From assembly GCA_946886675.1 (NCBI GenBank), contig CAMPIZ010000130.1:1-5664 (forward strand): a stretch of DNA of 5,664 bases, given 5' to 3'. The DNA is from an uncultured Flavobacterium sp. (GTDB taxonomy: Bacteria; Bacteroidota; Bacteroidia; Flavobacteriales; Flavobacteriaceae). This document shows positions 1 through 5,664 of the stretch, piece by piece (the stretch's first letter is position 1; each line of letters begins with the position of its first letter). The position numbers and the translations under genes are program-made. Below the pieces are notes generated by a model. It ran no database searches, was not told where the DNA came from, and was given only the letters and a program-made list of their open reading frames with translations.

Positions 1-1
1 G

Positions 2-58
2 AAAAAAATTACCTTACTGCTTATGGTTTTTTTAGGTATAGCACTAAATTGCTATGCC
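2..58 (+). other. Sec signal peptide (type I)
   Basis: The encoded segment has a basic n-region (Lys-Lys), a hydrophobic core (ITLLLMVFLGIAL) and a polar end NCYA followed by Gln. Cleavage is predicted after Cys-Tyr-Ala, just before QPPSAYSF; Ala-Gln at the cut is common in Bacteroidota. The Cys is not in a lipobox (residues before it are Ala-Leu-Asn), so a lipoprotein is unlikely. T9SS cargo needs such a Sec signal to reach the periplasm. Confidence 0.85.
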
Positions 59-3000
59 CAGCCACCATCAGCGTATTCATTTTCGCAAAGTTCGGTTACC
101 TATACCGAAATTACGGGCGGAACAGTATTAGGTACAAGTTCTACCGACGATGAGGTGTTTAATAACAACACCGCTGGTCAGTCTGCAACTATTACAAATA
201 CTGGCTTTCCAATAGGCTTTAACTTTTCTTACAACGGTTCAGTATTTGATAAGTTTGCCGTTAATGCAAATGGATGGATTAAACTGGGAACGGGTTCTTT
301 TGGAATCAATGGAACTTCAACTCCTATTTCCTCTTCAAATGCAAATGCAATTAATGTTATTAGTGGTCTTGGTACTGATCTTGTTTCACAAACAGGAGGT
401 GAAATATCCTATTTAACTCAGGGTACAGCTCCAAACAGAAAACTAATAGTTCAATGGAAAGGGTACAAACGATATCAGTTTAGTGGTAGTACAGGAAATA
501 TTAATTTTCAGATTGTATTAAGTGAGACAAGTAATACTATTGAGATTATATATGGTACTGTTAACAATTCAGTAAATTCTGTTACAGCAGAAGTAGGTAT
601 AAAAGGAAGTTCAACGAGTGATTACAGTAACAGGACTTCGGCAACGAGCTGGAGTACTACTACTGCTGGTACAAGTTCTTCTTCAAACATTGCTTTTACT
701 TCTACAATCCTGCCAGTTTCAGGCCTTAGTTTTATGTGGGCGCCGCCATTACCATGTGCGGGTACTCCTGAAGCAGGAGCCATTACAGGAAATTTAAACA
801 GATTTGTATGTTCAGGTGCTGCACCTGGAGCAATATCTGTAACCGGATCTGCGCTACCGGGTGTGCCGGGTATATCTCTTCAGTGGGAAGAATCTGTTAA
901 CGGAGGTACAGACTGGGCAAATGCGACAGGTGGTACAGGTGCAACTACAGCAACTTATACGCCACCAAGCTTTGCAGGTACAGCAATTCAATACCGTTTA
1001 AAAGTAACCTGTGCTAATGGTGGCGGAATAGATTATTCTGATGTATTAACGGTAAATACGCAAATTGCACCGGCTACTCAGGCATCGGCTATAATGACAA
1101 CAAATGTTGGCTCAAACGCTTTTACAGTTACCTGGACAAATGGAGACGGAGCGAGAAGGCATGTTTTGGTAAGTACTGATCCTATTGTAGATCCTGTAAG
1201 CGCAAATGGCGTAGCGGCATATACTGCAGCTGCTGCATTTGCAAATACAGGCCAGCAGATAGTTTTTGACGGTACAGGATCGTCTGTAACTGTAACAGGT
1301 TTAACCTGTAATACTACTTATTATGTAAAGGTGTATGAATATACAAGATGTGGTTCTGGCCCTTATGATGTTTATTTTAATACTACTACAGGTACTAACG
1401 GTATTACTGTAACAGGCCCTGTAACAGCCGGAGTATTACCAATAGTTAATGATTTTACTGATTTTACCGGCGAAAATCTTGGTACTGCCGTACCGGGATG
1501 GTATGAGTCTTCTATATCTACAACGGCAGGCACAGAGCCAGTTTCTGTAAACCCTTTAGGTGTTGGGTCTGACTGGACAAGCAGCACTAACCTGGGAGGT
1601 GTTAAAACTGCAAAAATAAACCTGTTTACTAACACAAGAAATTCTTGGATAATAAGCCCTAAAATTGCACTAACGTCAAACTCAAGGCTTAAGTTTAAAG
1701 CGGCGATTACTAATTTTGGAAGTGGTGCTGCCGATGCTGCAGGAATGCAGGGTACTGATGATAAGGTTAAGGTTATGGTAACTACTGATTGCGGTGCTAC
1801 CTGGACAACACTTTATACTTTTCAGGCAGCAAACACAACAACATTAACCAATGCCCTTACTGACTATACCTTACAGTTAAGTGCATTTACAGGCCAGACT
1901 GTACAGCTTGCATTTCAGGCTACAGACGGACCAGTGAATGATGATCCTGACTATGATTTTCATATAACTAATATCTTAGTTGAAGAGCTGCCTGCATGTG
2001 ATGTTCCTGTAGTAAATGCACCGGATGCAATTACTAAAAATAGTGTAACTATATCATGGACAGCACCAACCGTGGGTGTACCTACAGCTTATGAATATGC
2101 TGTTATAACTACAGATACTGCACCGGTTTCAGGAACAGAAACTACAGAAACATCTGTAGATGTTATGGGACTACTGCCTTCTACAACTTACTATGTGTTT
2201 GTAAGGACAGAGTGTACAGACGTATTTAGCGACTGGAGCTTAGCAGAAACATTTACTACACTTTGTGATTATCCTGATTTACTTTCATCTACAGGAGGCT
2301 CAGTTTGCGGTCAGGGAGAAGCTACGCTTACAGCTACAGCTGATACCGGAGGTATAATTAATTGGTATGCGGCAGCTACAGGTGGTGCGCCACTTGCTAC
2401 AGGTGCCAGCTATACCACCCCGCTTATTACAGAAACTACAGATTATTATGTTAGTTCTGCAGTAGCAGTACCGTCATCAGATGTAACGCTTGGTGCAGGT
2501 GGTACTACAAGTTCATCCGGAGGTAACTCACCATACTATCATGGATGGGGTGGTGTAAAAACCCAGTACATAATAAGAGCTTCAGAGCTTAGTGCTGCAG
2601 GACTTACAGCAGGACCTATAAATTCAGTTGCATTTACTATTACTTCTCTAGGTACGGCTACATTTAACAACTTTGCGTTAAGCGTAGGTACTACAGAACA
2701 AAATGCAGCTACAAATACACATGTAGACGGACTTACACAGGTTTATACAAACGCTGCACAGCCGCTTACTGTTGGTGTTAATTCATATACGTTTACCGCA
2801 CCATTTATGTGGGACGGTACAAGCAATCTTGTAGTGCAGGTTTGTTATAGCAATGTAAACACAGGGGGTACTTCATCAACTGTACAGTATGATAACTCCG
2901 GATTTACTTCTACAACCTATACTTATGCTGACACCCAGAGTGCGGCAGATATTTGTGCTACTACAACAGGTACAGTAAACGGATCGGGAGGTACAACAAC

Positions 3001-5590
3001 AACAACAGGCAGGGCAAAAATGATAATAAACGGAACTGCACTTTGCTCAAGCCCAAGGGTTATGGTAACCGCTACAGTAACCGATGCTCCGGATGTTATG
3101 CTTGATGCTACAGAAGATGCAATATGTTTTGGCGAAAGTTCAGATATTTCAGTGACAAGTGCCAATGCTAACTATACATATGTATGGATGCCGGGTAACC
3201 TTTCGGGAGCTTTACAAACAGTTTCTCCTACAGAAACTACTACTTATACAGTAACAGCTACCGATGCTGATACCGGATGTGTTGAAGTAGGTGAAATTAC
3301 AGTAACGGTTAATCCGCTTCCTGTAATACCTACAGATCTTACAGATATGGAAGTGTGTGAAGGCGGTATTGCAGAGCTTAACATTGGAGTAAGCTTGGGC
3401 GGTACAGTACTTTCGGGTACAGGCGCAAGTAACTCTGTAGCACAAACTACAGCTACAACTTTAGGCCCTAACCCGCTGCAAAACTATTATGGTGGTGCAA
3501 AACAGCAATGGATATACACAGCCGCAGAACTTACAGCTATGGGTATGATTGCAGGTTCAGAAATTAATTCGATAGCGCTTAACCTTAATACTGCTAACCC
3601 TGATCTTGATCTTGAAGGTCTTGAAATCAAAATGAAGAACACTACTCAGGCTTCATTTGCGACCACAACTTCATGGATTGCAGATATGACAGTTGTTCTG
3701 CCGGCGGTTGATTATACTCCTGTTGTAGGTTTAAATACCTTTACACTTACTACTCCATTTATTTGGGATGGCGAAAGCAATCTTGCTATACAAATGAGAT
3801 TTAGTAATGATAACGCACCTTCTGAAGGTACAAACTCAGCTAAATTTAGCCCTACAGCATTTACGAGTACTATTTTCTACCGTGCCGACAACCTTGAGCC
3901 ACTGGAAATGGAAAACTATGTAGGCACGGCTACGGCTACTTACAGCCAGCGTAACGATGTTACATTTACATTTGTTAATGATCTTACTGTAGAGTGGTTG
4001 CCAATAACAAATCTTTATACAGATGCAGCGGCTACAGTTCCGTATACTGGTGGCAACGCTGTAATGGTTTATACAAAACCAACGGCTCCTGTATCTTACA
4101 GTGCAACACTTACATCGGGTGAAGGATGTTCAGTAGTATCTTCTACTGCAGATATCACTATCAATATTACTCCGGCTCCAACAGCTGACGAAACAACCCA
4201 GCCTTTCTGTAACAGTGCAACAGTTGCAGATCTTGAAGCTACAGGCGAAATGGTTAAATGGTACTACTCTGCAATGGGAGGAACTGCTATTGCTACTACA
4301 ACTCAGCTTCTTGACGGAACAGTTTACTACGCTTCTCAAACTGTAGACGGATGTGAAAGTATGTCAAGGACAGCAGTAACTGTTGAGATTAACGTTACCC
4401 CTGCACCAGTTGTAGAGGAAGATGTACTTACAATTTGTAACGAAGGTACTGTAACCGACCTTATGGATGCTGCTACAGGTACAGATGTACAATGGTATAC
4501 TGAGATTATGGGTGGTGAAGCGCTAACTGCTGAAACAGCTCTTGAAGAAGGTGTTTCTTTATACTATGCTTCTCAAACTGTAGATGGTTGCGAAAGTGCC
4601 ATGAGGACTCCTCTTGTAGTAGTTGTAAATGTGGTGGAAGCTCCAATGGCCGATGCAGAGCAGTCTTTCTGTAATGAAGGTACTGTGGCAGACCTAATGC
4701 CAAACGGTACAGATATTATGTGGTATGCAGATGAAACTGCTACTGAGCCATTAACAGGTGATACAGTTCTTGTAGATGGTACAACATATTATGCTTCTCA
4801 AATGATAGACGGTTGTGAAAGTATGGACAGGACAGCTGTAATGGCAACTATAAATACTACTGCTGCACCAACTGCAGATGCAGAACAATTCTTCTGTGCA
4901 GAAGGATTTGTATCAGGCTTAATGGCAGATGGTGATAACGTAATGTGGTATGCAGACGAAACCTCAACTGAACCGCTAACAGGTGATACAGTTCTTACAG
5001 ATGGTACAACATACTATGCTTCTCAAACTGTAGACGGTTGTGAAAGTACTTTAAGGACTGCTGTTATGGTAACTGTAAATGTTACACCGGCTCCTGAAGG
5101 AGAAAGCATGCAGACTATAGAAGCTGAGACTGCTGCAGATGCTACAATTGAAGATCTTGTAGTTACAACTGTAGAAGGTGGTACTGTTATGTGGTATGCT
5201 ACTATGGAAGACGCCATGAACAATACAAACCCTATAGCTCCGGGTACCCAGTTAGTATCAGAAGAAACATACTATGCAGTTCAGTTTGTAGACGACTGTG
5301 CAAGTATGCCGTTTGAAGTAACTGTAACTGTAGCTCTTGATGTTAGAGATTTTGATTCAGCTAACTTTACATATCATCCAAACCCTGTAAGAGACGTGCT
5401 TACTATAGCATACTCTTCAAACATTACATCGGTAACTGTATATAACATGCTTGGACAGCCGGTTATCTCTCAGGATGTTAATGCGCTGGAAGGTAATGTA
5501 AACATGGCTAATCTTGCAGACGGTACTTATATAGTAAACGTTACTGCAGGTAATGCTTCAAAAACAATAAAAGTTATTAAAAAGCAATAA
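2..5590 (+). CDS. Giant modular T9SS-exported surface protein (Ig-like/FN3 domains, type A sorting domain), 5' end cut by 2 bases
   Basis: This is a non-enzymatic secreted protein, probably an adhesin or surface scaffold. The frame is open from base 2 and encodes KKITLLLMVFLG; base 1 (G) would be the last base of the true ATG, giving about 1863 residues. A later ATG at base 23 would remove the Lys-Lys n-region of the signal peptide, so it is unlikely to be the start. Domain order: signal peptide, N-terminal beta domain, Ig-like, FN3-like, MAM/choice-of-anchor-J-like jelly roll, FN3, an Ig-like domain carrying an insert, PKD/Ig-like, a second Ig-like domain carrying a related insert, five tandem Ig_7-like repeats, and a T9SS type A C-terminal domain. 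Family knowledge says such proteins cross the inner membrane by Sec and the outer membrane by T9SS, losing the C-terminal domain on the way. No protease, glycosidase or other catalytic motif was recognised. The ligand is unknown. The gene seems to stand alone before a terminator; what lies upstream is not visible. Confidence 0.95.
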   Translation, partial: KKITLLLMVFLGIALNCYAQPPSAYSFSQSSVTYTEITGGTVLGTSSTDDEVFNNNTAGQSATITNTGFPIGFNFSYNGSVFDKFAVNANGWIKLGTGSFGINGTSTPISSSNANAINVISGLGTDLVSQTGGEISYLTQGTAPNRKLIVQWKGYKRYQFSGSTGNINFQIVLSETSNTIEIIYGTVNNSVNSVTAEVGIKGSSTSDYSNRTSATSWSTTTAGTSSSSNIAFTSTILPVSGLSFMWAPPLPCAGTPEAGAITGNLNRFVCSGAAPGAISVTGSALPGVPGISLQWEESVNGGTDWANATGGTGATTATYTPPSFAGTAIQYRLKVTCANGGGIDYSDVLTVNTQIAPATQASAIMTTNVGSNAFTVTWTNGDGARRHVLVSTDPIVDPVSANGVAAYTAAAAFANTGQQIVFDGTGSSVTVTGLTCNTTYYVKVYEYTRCGSGPYDVYFNTTTGTNGITVTGPVTAGVLPIVNDFTDFTGENLGTAVPGWYESSISTTAGTEPVSVNPLGVGSDWTSSTNLGGVKTAKINLFTNTRNSWIISPKIALTSNSRLKFKAAITNFGSGAADAAGMQGTDDKVKVMVTTDCGATWTTLYTFQAANTTTLTNALTDYTLQLSAFTGQTVQLAFQATDGPVNDDPDYDFHITNILVEELPACDVPVVNAPDAITKNSVTISWTAPTVGVPTAYEYAVITTDTAPVSGTETTETSVDVMGLLPSTTYYVFVRTECTDVFSDWSLAETFTTLCDYPDLLSSTGGSVCGQGEATLTATADTGGIINWYAAATGGAPLATGASYTTPLITETTDYYVSSAVAVPSSDVTLGAGGTTSSSGGNSPYYHGWGGVKTQYIIRASELSAAGLTAGPINSVAFTITSLGTATFNNFALSVGTTEQNAATNTHVDGLTQVYTNAAQPLTVGVNSYTFTAPFMWDGTSNLVVQVCYSNVNTGGTSSTVQYDNSGFTSTTYTYADTQSAADICATTTGTVNGSGGTTTTTGRAKMIINGTALCSSPRVMVTATVTDAPDVMLDATEDAICFGESSDISVTSANANYTYVWMPGNLSGALQTVSPTETTTYTVTATDADTGCVEVGEITVTVNPLPVIPTDLTDMEVCEGGIAELNIGVSLGGTVLSGTGASNSVAQTTATTLGPNPLQNYYGGAKQQWIYTAAELTAMGMIAGSEINSIALNLNTANPDLDLEGLEIKMKNTTQASFATTTSWIADMTVVLPAVDYTPVVGLNTFTLTTPFIWDGESNLAIQMRFSNDNAPSEGTNSAKFSPTAFTSTIFYRADNLEPLEMENYVGTATATYSQRNDVTFTFVNDLTVEWLPITNLYTDAAATVPYTGGNAVMVYTKPTAPVSYSATLTSGEGCSVVSSTADITINITPAPTADETTQPFCNSATVADLEATGEMVKWYYSAMGGTAIATTTQLLDGTVYYASQTVDGCESMSRTAVTVEINVTPAPVVEEDVLTICNEGTVTDLMDAATGTDVQWYTEIMGGEALTAETALEEGVSLYYASQTVDGCESAMRTPLVVVVNVVEAPMADAEQSFCNEGTVADLMPNGTDIMWYADETATEPLTGDTVLVDGTTYYASQMIDGCESMDRTAVMATINTTAAPTADAEQFFCAEGFVSGLMADGDNVMWYADETSTEPLTGDTVLTDGTTYYASQTVDGCESTLRTAVMVTVNVTPAPEGESMQTIEAETAADATIEDLVVTTVEGGTVMWYATMEDAMNNTNPIAPGTQLVSEETYYAVQFVDDCASMPFEVTVTVALDVRDFDSANFTYHPNPVRDVLTIAYSSNITSVTVYNMLGQPVISQDVNALEGNVNMANLADGTYIVNVTAGNASKTIKVIKKQ
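59..742 (+). other. N-terminal beta-rich domain of secreted Bacteroidota proteins
   Basis: Residues about 13-240. The segment has alternating hydrophobic strands and no Cys. Recognisable stretches are GFPIGFNFSYNG, FAVNANGWIKLG, LIVQWKGYKRY, NFQIVLSETSNTIEIIYG and VGIKGSSTSDYSNR, ending in LSFMWAPP. I recognise this pattern from the N-termini of large flavobacterial T9SS proteins, where it precedes FN3 and Ig-like modules, but I know of no defined function. It resembles a lectin- or nidogen-like beta sandwich; that is inference from strand pattern only. Charge is near neutral (about 11 acidic, 9 basic), unlike the C-terminal repeats. Confidence 0.55.
755..1060 (+). other. Ig-like domain 1
   Basis: Residues 245-346. 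It begins CAGTPEAGAITG, with a Cys at the entry (C245), then FVCSGAAPGAISVTG (C263), the core Trp in ISLQWEESVNGG (W288) and the closing strand IQYRLKVTCANGG (C330). The order Cys, Trp, Tyr-x-hydrophobic, Cys is that of Ig/PKD-like modules in Bacteroidota surface proteins. C263 and C330 are the likely disulfide pair. Confidence 0.6.
1067..1420 (+). other. Fibronectin type III-like domain 1
   Basis: Residues about 349-466. FTVTWTNGDGARRHVLVS matches the B-C strand region of FN3-like domains in Bacteroidota, with the core Trp (W371) and an Asn-Gly-Asp-Gly turn. SSVTVTGLTCNTTYYVKVYEY supplies the typical Leu-x-x-x-Thr-x-Tyr F strand. An alanine-rich stretch (residues 397-407) fills the loop between them. 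A probable spacer or ligand-presenting module. Confidence 0.7.
1421..1990 (+). other. MAM / choice-of-anchor-J-like jelly-roll domain
   Basis: Residues about 467-656. The sequence opens with an acidic-aromatic strand (IVNDFTDFTG), continues with a Gly-Trp (PGWYESS), and has SWIISPKIALTS, DDKVKVMVTTDCGATWTTLY and FTGQTVQLAFQATDG, then ends DYDFHITNILVEE. In this family 'W-I-I-S-P' followed by a 'V-x-V-S-T-D-x-G-x-T-W' strand and a closing 'D-x-I-x-V' strand mark a beta jelly roll found in adhesins and secreted peptidases. Here it sits between two FN3 domains with no catalytic partner, which favours carbohydrate or surface binding over processing (inference). Confidence 0.65.
1997..2263 (+). 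other. Fibronectin type III domain 2
   Basis: Residues 659-747. Canonical FN3 marks are visible: CDVPVVNAPDAITKNSVTIS followed by Trp (W679) and APTVG; the E-F region MGLLPSTTYYVFVRTEC; and the end SDWSLAETFTT. C659 and C731 may pair. This is the clearest FN3 module in the protein. Confidence 0.8.
2471..3037 (+). other. Inserted domain, copy A
   Basis: Residues about 817-1005, nested in Ig-like domain 2. Key stretches are YYHGWGGVKTQYIIRASEL, GPINSVAFTIT, FTAPFMWDGTSNLVVQVCYS, FTSTTYTYAD and RAKMIING. The predicted strands alternate throughout, suggesting a beta sandwich. I recognise the type from other flavobacterial T9SS proteins but know of no named function. It shares the pattern G-x-K-x-Q-x-I-x-x-A-x-E-L-x-A-x-G and the motif P-F-x-W-D-G-x-S-N-L-x-x-Q with copy B at 3392-3976. 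Confidence 0.6.
2993..3007 (+). repeat. (ACA)5 trinucleotide run encoding five Thr
   Basis: Five in-frame ACA codons (residues 991-995) lie in a Gly/Thr/Ser loop near the end of inserted domain A. Length change here would alter a flexible loop without shifting frame. The run is short and may have no role. Confidence 0.6.
3083..3316 (+). other. PKD/Ig-like domain
   Basis: Residues 1021-1098. AICFGESSDISVT (C1035), YTYVWMPGNLSG (core Trp, W1055), SPTETTTYTVTATDADTGC (C1086) and the end GEITVTVNPLP are the standard marks of the PKD/Ig-like modules common in Bacteroidota surface proteins. The Cys pair is 51 residues apart, as expected for an uninterrupted domain. Confidence 0.75.
3317..4165 (+). 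other. Ig-like domain 3, interrupted by an inserted domain before its core Trp
   Basis: Residues 1099-1381. The host begins TDMEVCEGGIAELNIGVS (C1112) and resumes with LTVEWLPITNLYTDAAATVP (W1325), then VSYSATLTSGEGC (C1369) and ADITINI. The Cys pair is 257 residues apart. Unlike domain 2, the insertion falls between the first Cys strand and the Trp strand. Confidence 0.65.
3392..3976 (+). other. Inserted domain, copy B (diverged from copy A)
   Basis: Residues about 1124-1318, nested in Ig-like domain 3. Stretches matching copy A are NYYGGAKQQWIYTAAELTAM, GSEINSIALNLN, LTTPFIWDGESNLAIQMRFS, FTSTIFYRAD and the closing RNDVTFTFV. The order and spacing of these blocks agree with copy A, so the two are homologous, but sequence between the blocks differs widely, and the DNA is not obviously repeated. 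Function unknown; probably a binding module. Confidence 0.6.
4169..5338 (+). repeat. Five tandem Ig_7-like protein repeats (75-85 residues each)
   Basis: Repeat units are at 4169-4396, 4397-4633, 4634-4858, 4859-5083 and 5084-5338. The unit reads: [T/V]-x-A-P, a Cys strand (FCNxxTVADL), a Trp-Tyr strand (MWYADE), a Gly-Thr/Asp turn, TTYYASQTVDGCES, R-T-A-V-x-V-x-[IV]-N. Units 1-4 have two Cys 48-51 residues apart, a likely disulfide; unit 5 lacks the first Cys. The units form a rod just before the sorting domain and so probably hold the N-terminal domains away from the cell surface (inference). They are very acidic and rich in Met compared with the rest of the protein. Confidence 0.85.
5339..5587 (+). 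other. T9SS type A C-terminal sorting domain
   Basis: Residues 1773-1855. The three hallmark blocks are present in order: FTYHPNPVRDVLTIAYSS, then SVTVYNMLGQPVISQDVNA, then NMANLADGTYIVNVTAGN ending with SKTIKVIKKQ at the terminus. This is the type A (por secretion) sorting domain of about 80 residues. Family knowledge: it is recognised by the T9SS translocon and normally cut off by the PorU sortase as the cargo is attached to lipopolysaccharide. The domain is complete and has the usual Lys-rich end, so the protein is expected to be export-competent. Confidence 0.95.
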
Positions 5591-5604
5591 TTATATTGTA
5601 AAAT

Positions 5605-5638
5605 AACCGGCTGTAATGGCCGGTTTTTAAATTTTTTT
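5605..5638 (+). terminator. Rho-independent terminator
   Basis: A 7-bp perfect stem, AACCGGC (5605-5611) with GCCGGTT (5619-5625), has a 7-base loop TGTAATG. It is followed by a T-rich tail: five T at 5624-5628 (the first two in the stem) and seven T at 5632-5638. It starts 14 bases after the stop codon, as expected for the terminator of this gene. Confidence 0.85.
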
Positions 5639-5639
5639 A

Positions 5640-5664
5640 AAGCCACCAATTTTTTTGGTGGCTT
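5640..5664 (+). terminator. Second hairpin, possible tandem terminator, cut by the window edge
   Basis: A perfect 10-bp stem, AAGCCACCAA (5640-5649) with TTGGTGGCTT (5655-5664), closes a loop of five T. The following bases, needed to see a T tract, are outside the window. On the minus strand the stem is followed by A-rich sequence, so it would not terminate transcription coming from the right. It could be a backup terminator for this gene or a stabilising 3' structure. Confidence 0.6.

Larger units (their letters stand above)
2264..3076 (+). other. Ig-like (Ig_7-type) domain 2, interrupted by an inserted domain after its Tyr-Tyr strand
   Basis: Residues 748-1018. The host starts with a Cys-containing strand (SVCGQGEATLTA, C762), the core Trp (INWYAAATGGAPLATG, W781) and TTDYYVSSAV. 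It resumes about 190 residues later with LCSSPRVMVTATV (C1008). In the uninterrupted repeats of this protein the Tyr-Tyr strand is followed within about ten residues by DGCES and then R-T-A-V-x-V. Here the Cys-to-Cys distance is 246 residues rather than 48-51, so a whole domain lies between the last two strands. Confidence 0.65.

Noticed and set aside
23..25. ATG at base 23 as the translation start
   Set aside because: The frame continues upstream with Lys-Lys and a hydrophobic run, which a Sec signal peptide needs; base 1 fits the end of an earlier ATG.
41..58. Lipoprotein signal (Cys at residue 10)
   Set aside because: The residues before the Cys (Ala-Leu-Asn) do not fit a lipobox, and a type I site follows at Cys-Tyr-Ala.
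4169..5083. CRISPR array or noncoding direct repeats
   Set aside because: The repeats of about 225-237 bases are in frame, diverge by synonymous changes and encode Ig-like units; there are no short identical repeats with unique spacers.
1372..5223. Six minus-strand open frames of 65-87 codons (1372-1635, 2923-3165, 3212-3445, 4130-4339, 4506-4703, 5023-5223)
   Set aside because: All lie wholly inside the long gene, their translations are low-complexity mirrors of its Thr/Val/Ala-rich codons, and they lack recognisable domains.
59..5338. A hidden catalytic domain (peptidase, glycoside hydrolase)
   Set aside because: Read through, every segment matches beta-rich Ig/FN3/jelly-roll patterns; no HExxH, catalytic Ser/His/Asp context or glycosidase signature was seen.
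59..5590. Very frequent GGTAC pentamers across the window
   Set aside because: They follow from the many Gly-Thr pairs written GGT-AC(A/T) and show no spacing or strand pattern of their own.

Overview
The window is almost entirely one very long plus-strand gene, which runs from the left edge to a TAA stop at 5588-5590. It encodes a secreted, multi-domain surface protein that ends in a type IX secretion system (T9SS) type A C-terminal sorting domain. T9SS is confined to the Bacteroidota. The AT-leaning coding sequence and the 'CHU_C-like' Ig/FN3 vocabulary (YYASQTVDGCES, YHPNPVRDVLTI, LADGTYIVNV) point to a flavobacterium-like member of that phylum. Species cannot be told from this window.

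The left edge appears to fall inside the start codon. Base 1 is G, and the frame is open from base 2 (KKITLLLMVF...), so the real ATG probably occupies the two bases before the window plus base 1. The complete protein would then be 1863 residues. Residue numbers below count the Met at base 23 as 1; add 8 for the inferred full-length numbering.

Layout: signal peptide (2-58); N-terminal beta-rich domain (about 59-742); Ig-like domain (755-1060); FN3-like domain (1067-1420); MAM/choice-of-anchor-J-like jelly roll (1421-1990); second FN3 (1997-2263); Ig-like domain split by a domain of about 190 residues (2264-3076); PKD/Ig-like domain (3083-3316); another Ig-like domain split by a diverged copy of the same inserted domain (3317-4165); five tandem Ig_7-like repeats, strongly acidic (4169-5338); T9SS sorting domain (5339-5587). 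After the stop come two hairpins in tandem (5605-5638 and 5640-5664), the first a good intrinsic terminator.

No catalytic domain was recognised. The protein reads as an exported adhesin or surface scaffold: Sec signal into the periplasm, T9SS across the outer membrane, and anchoring or release at the cell surface after removal of the C-terminal domain. The most notable points are the paired domain insertion at two different positions of Ig-like hosts and the charge shift in the tandem repeats (about 64 acidic against 5 basic residues in 390). No RNA gene, mobile element, CRISPR array or second gene was found.
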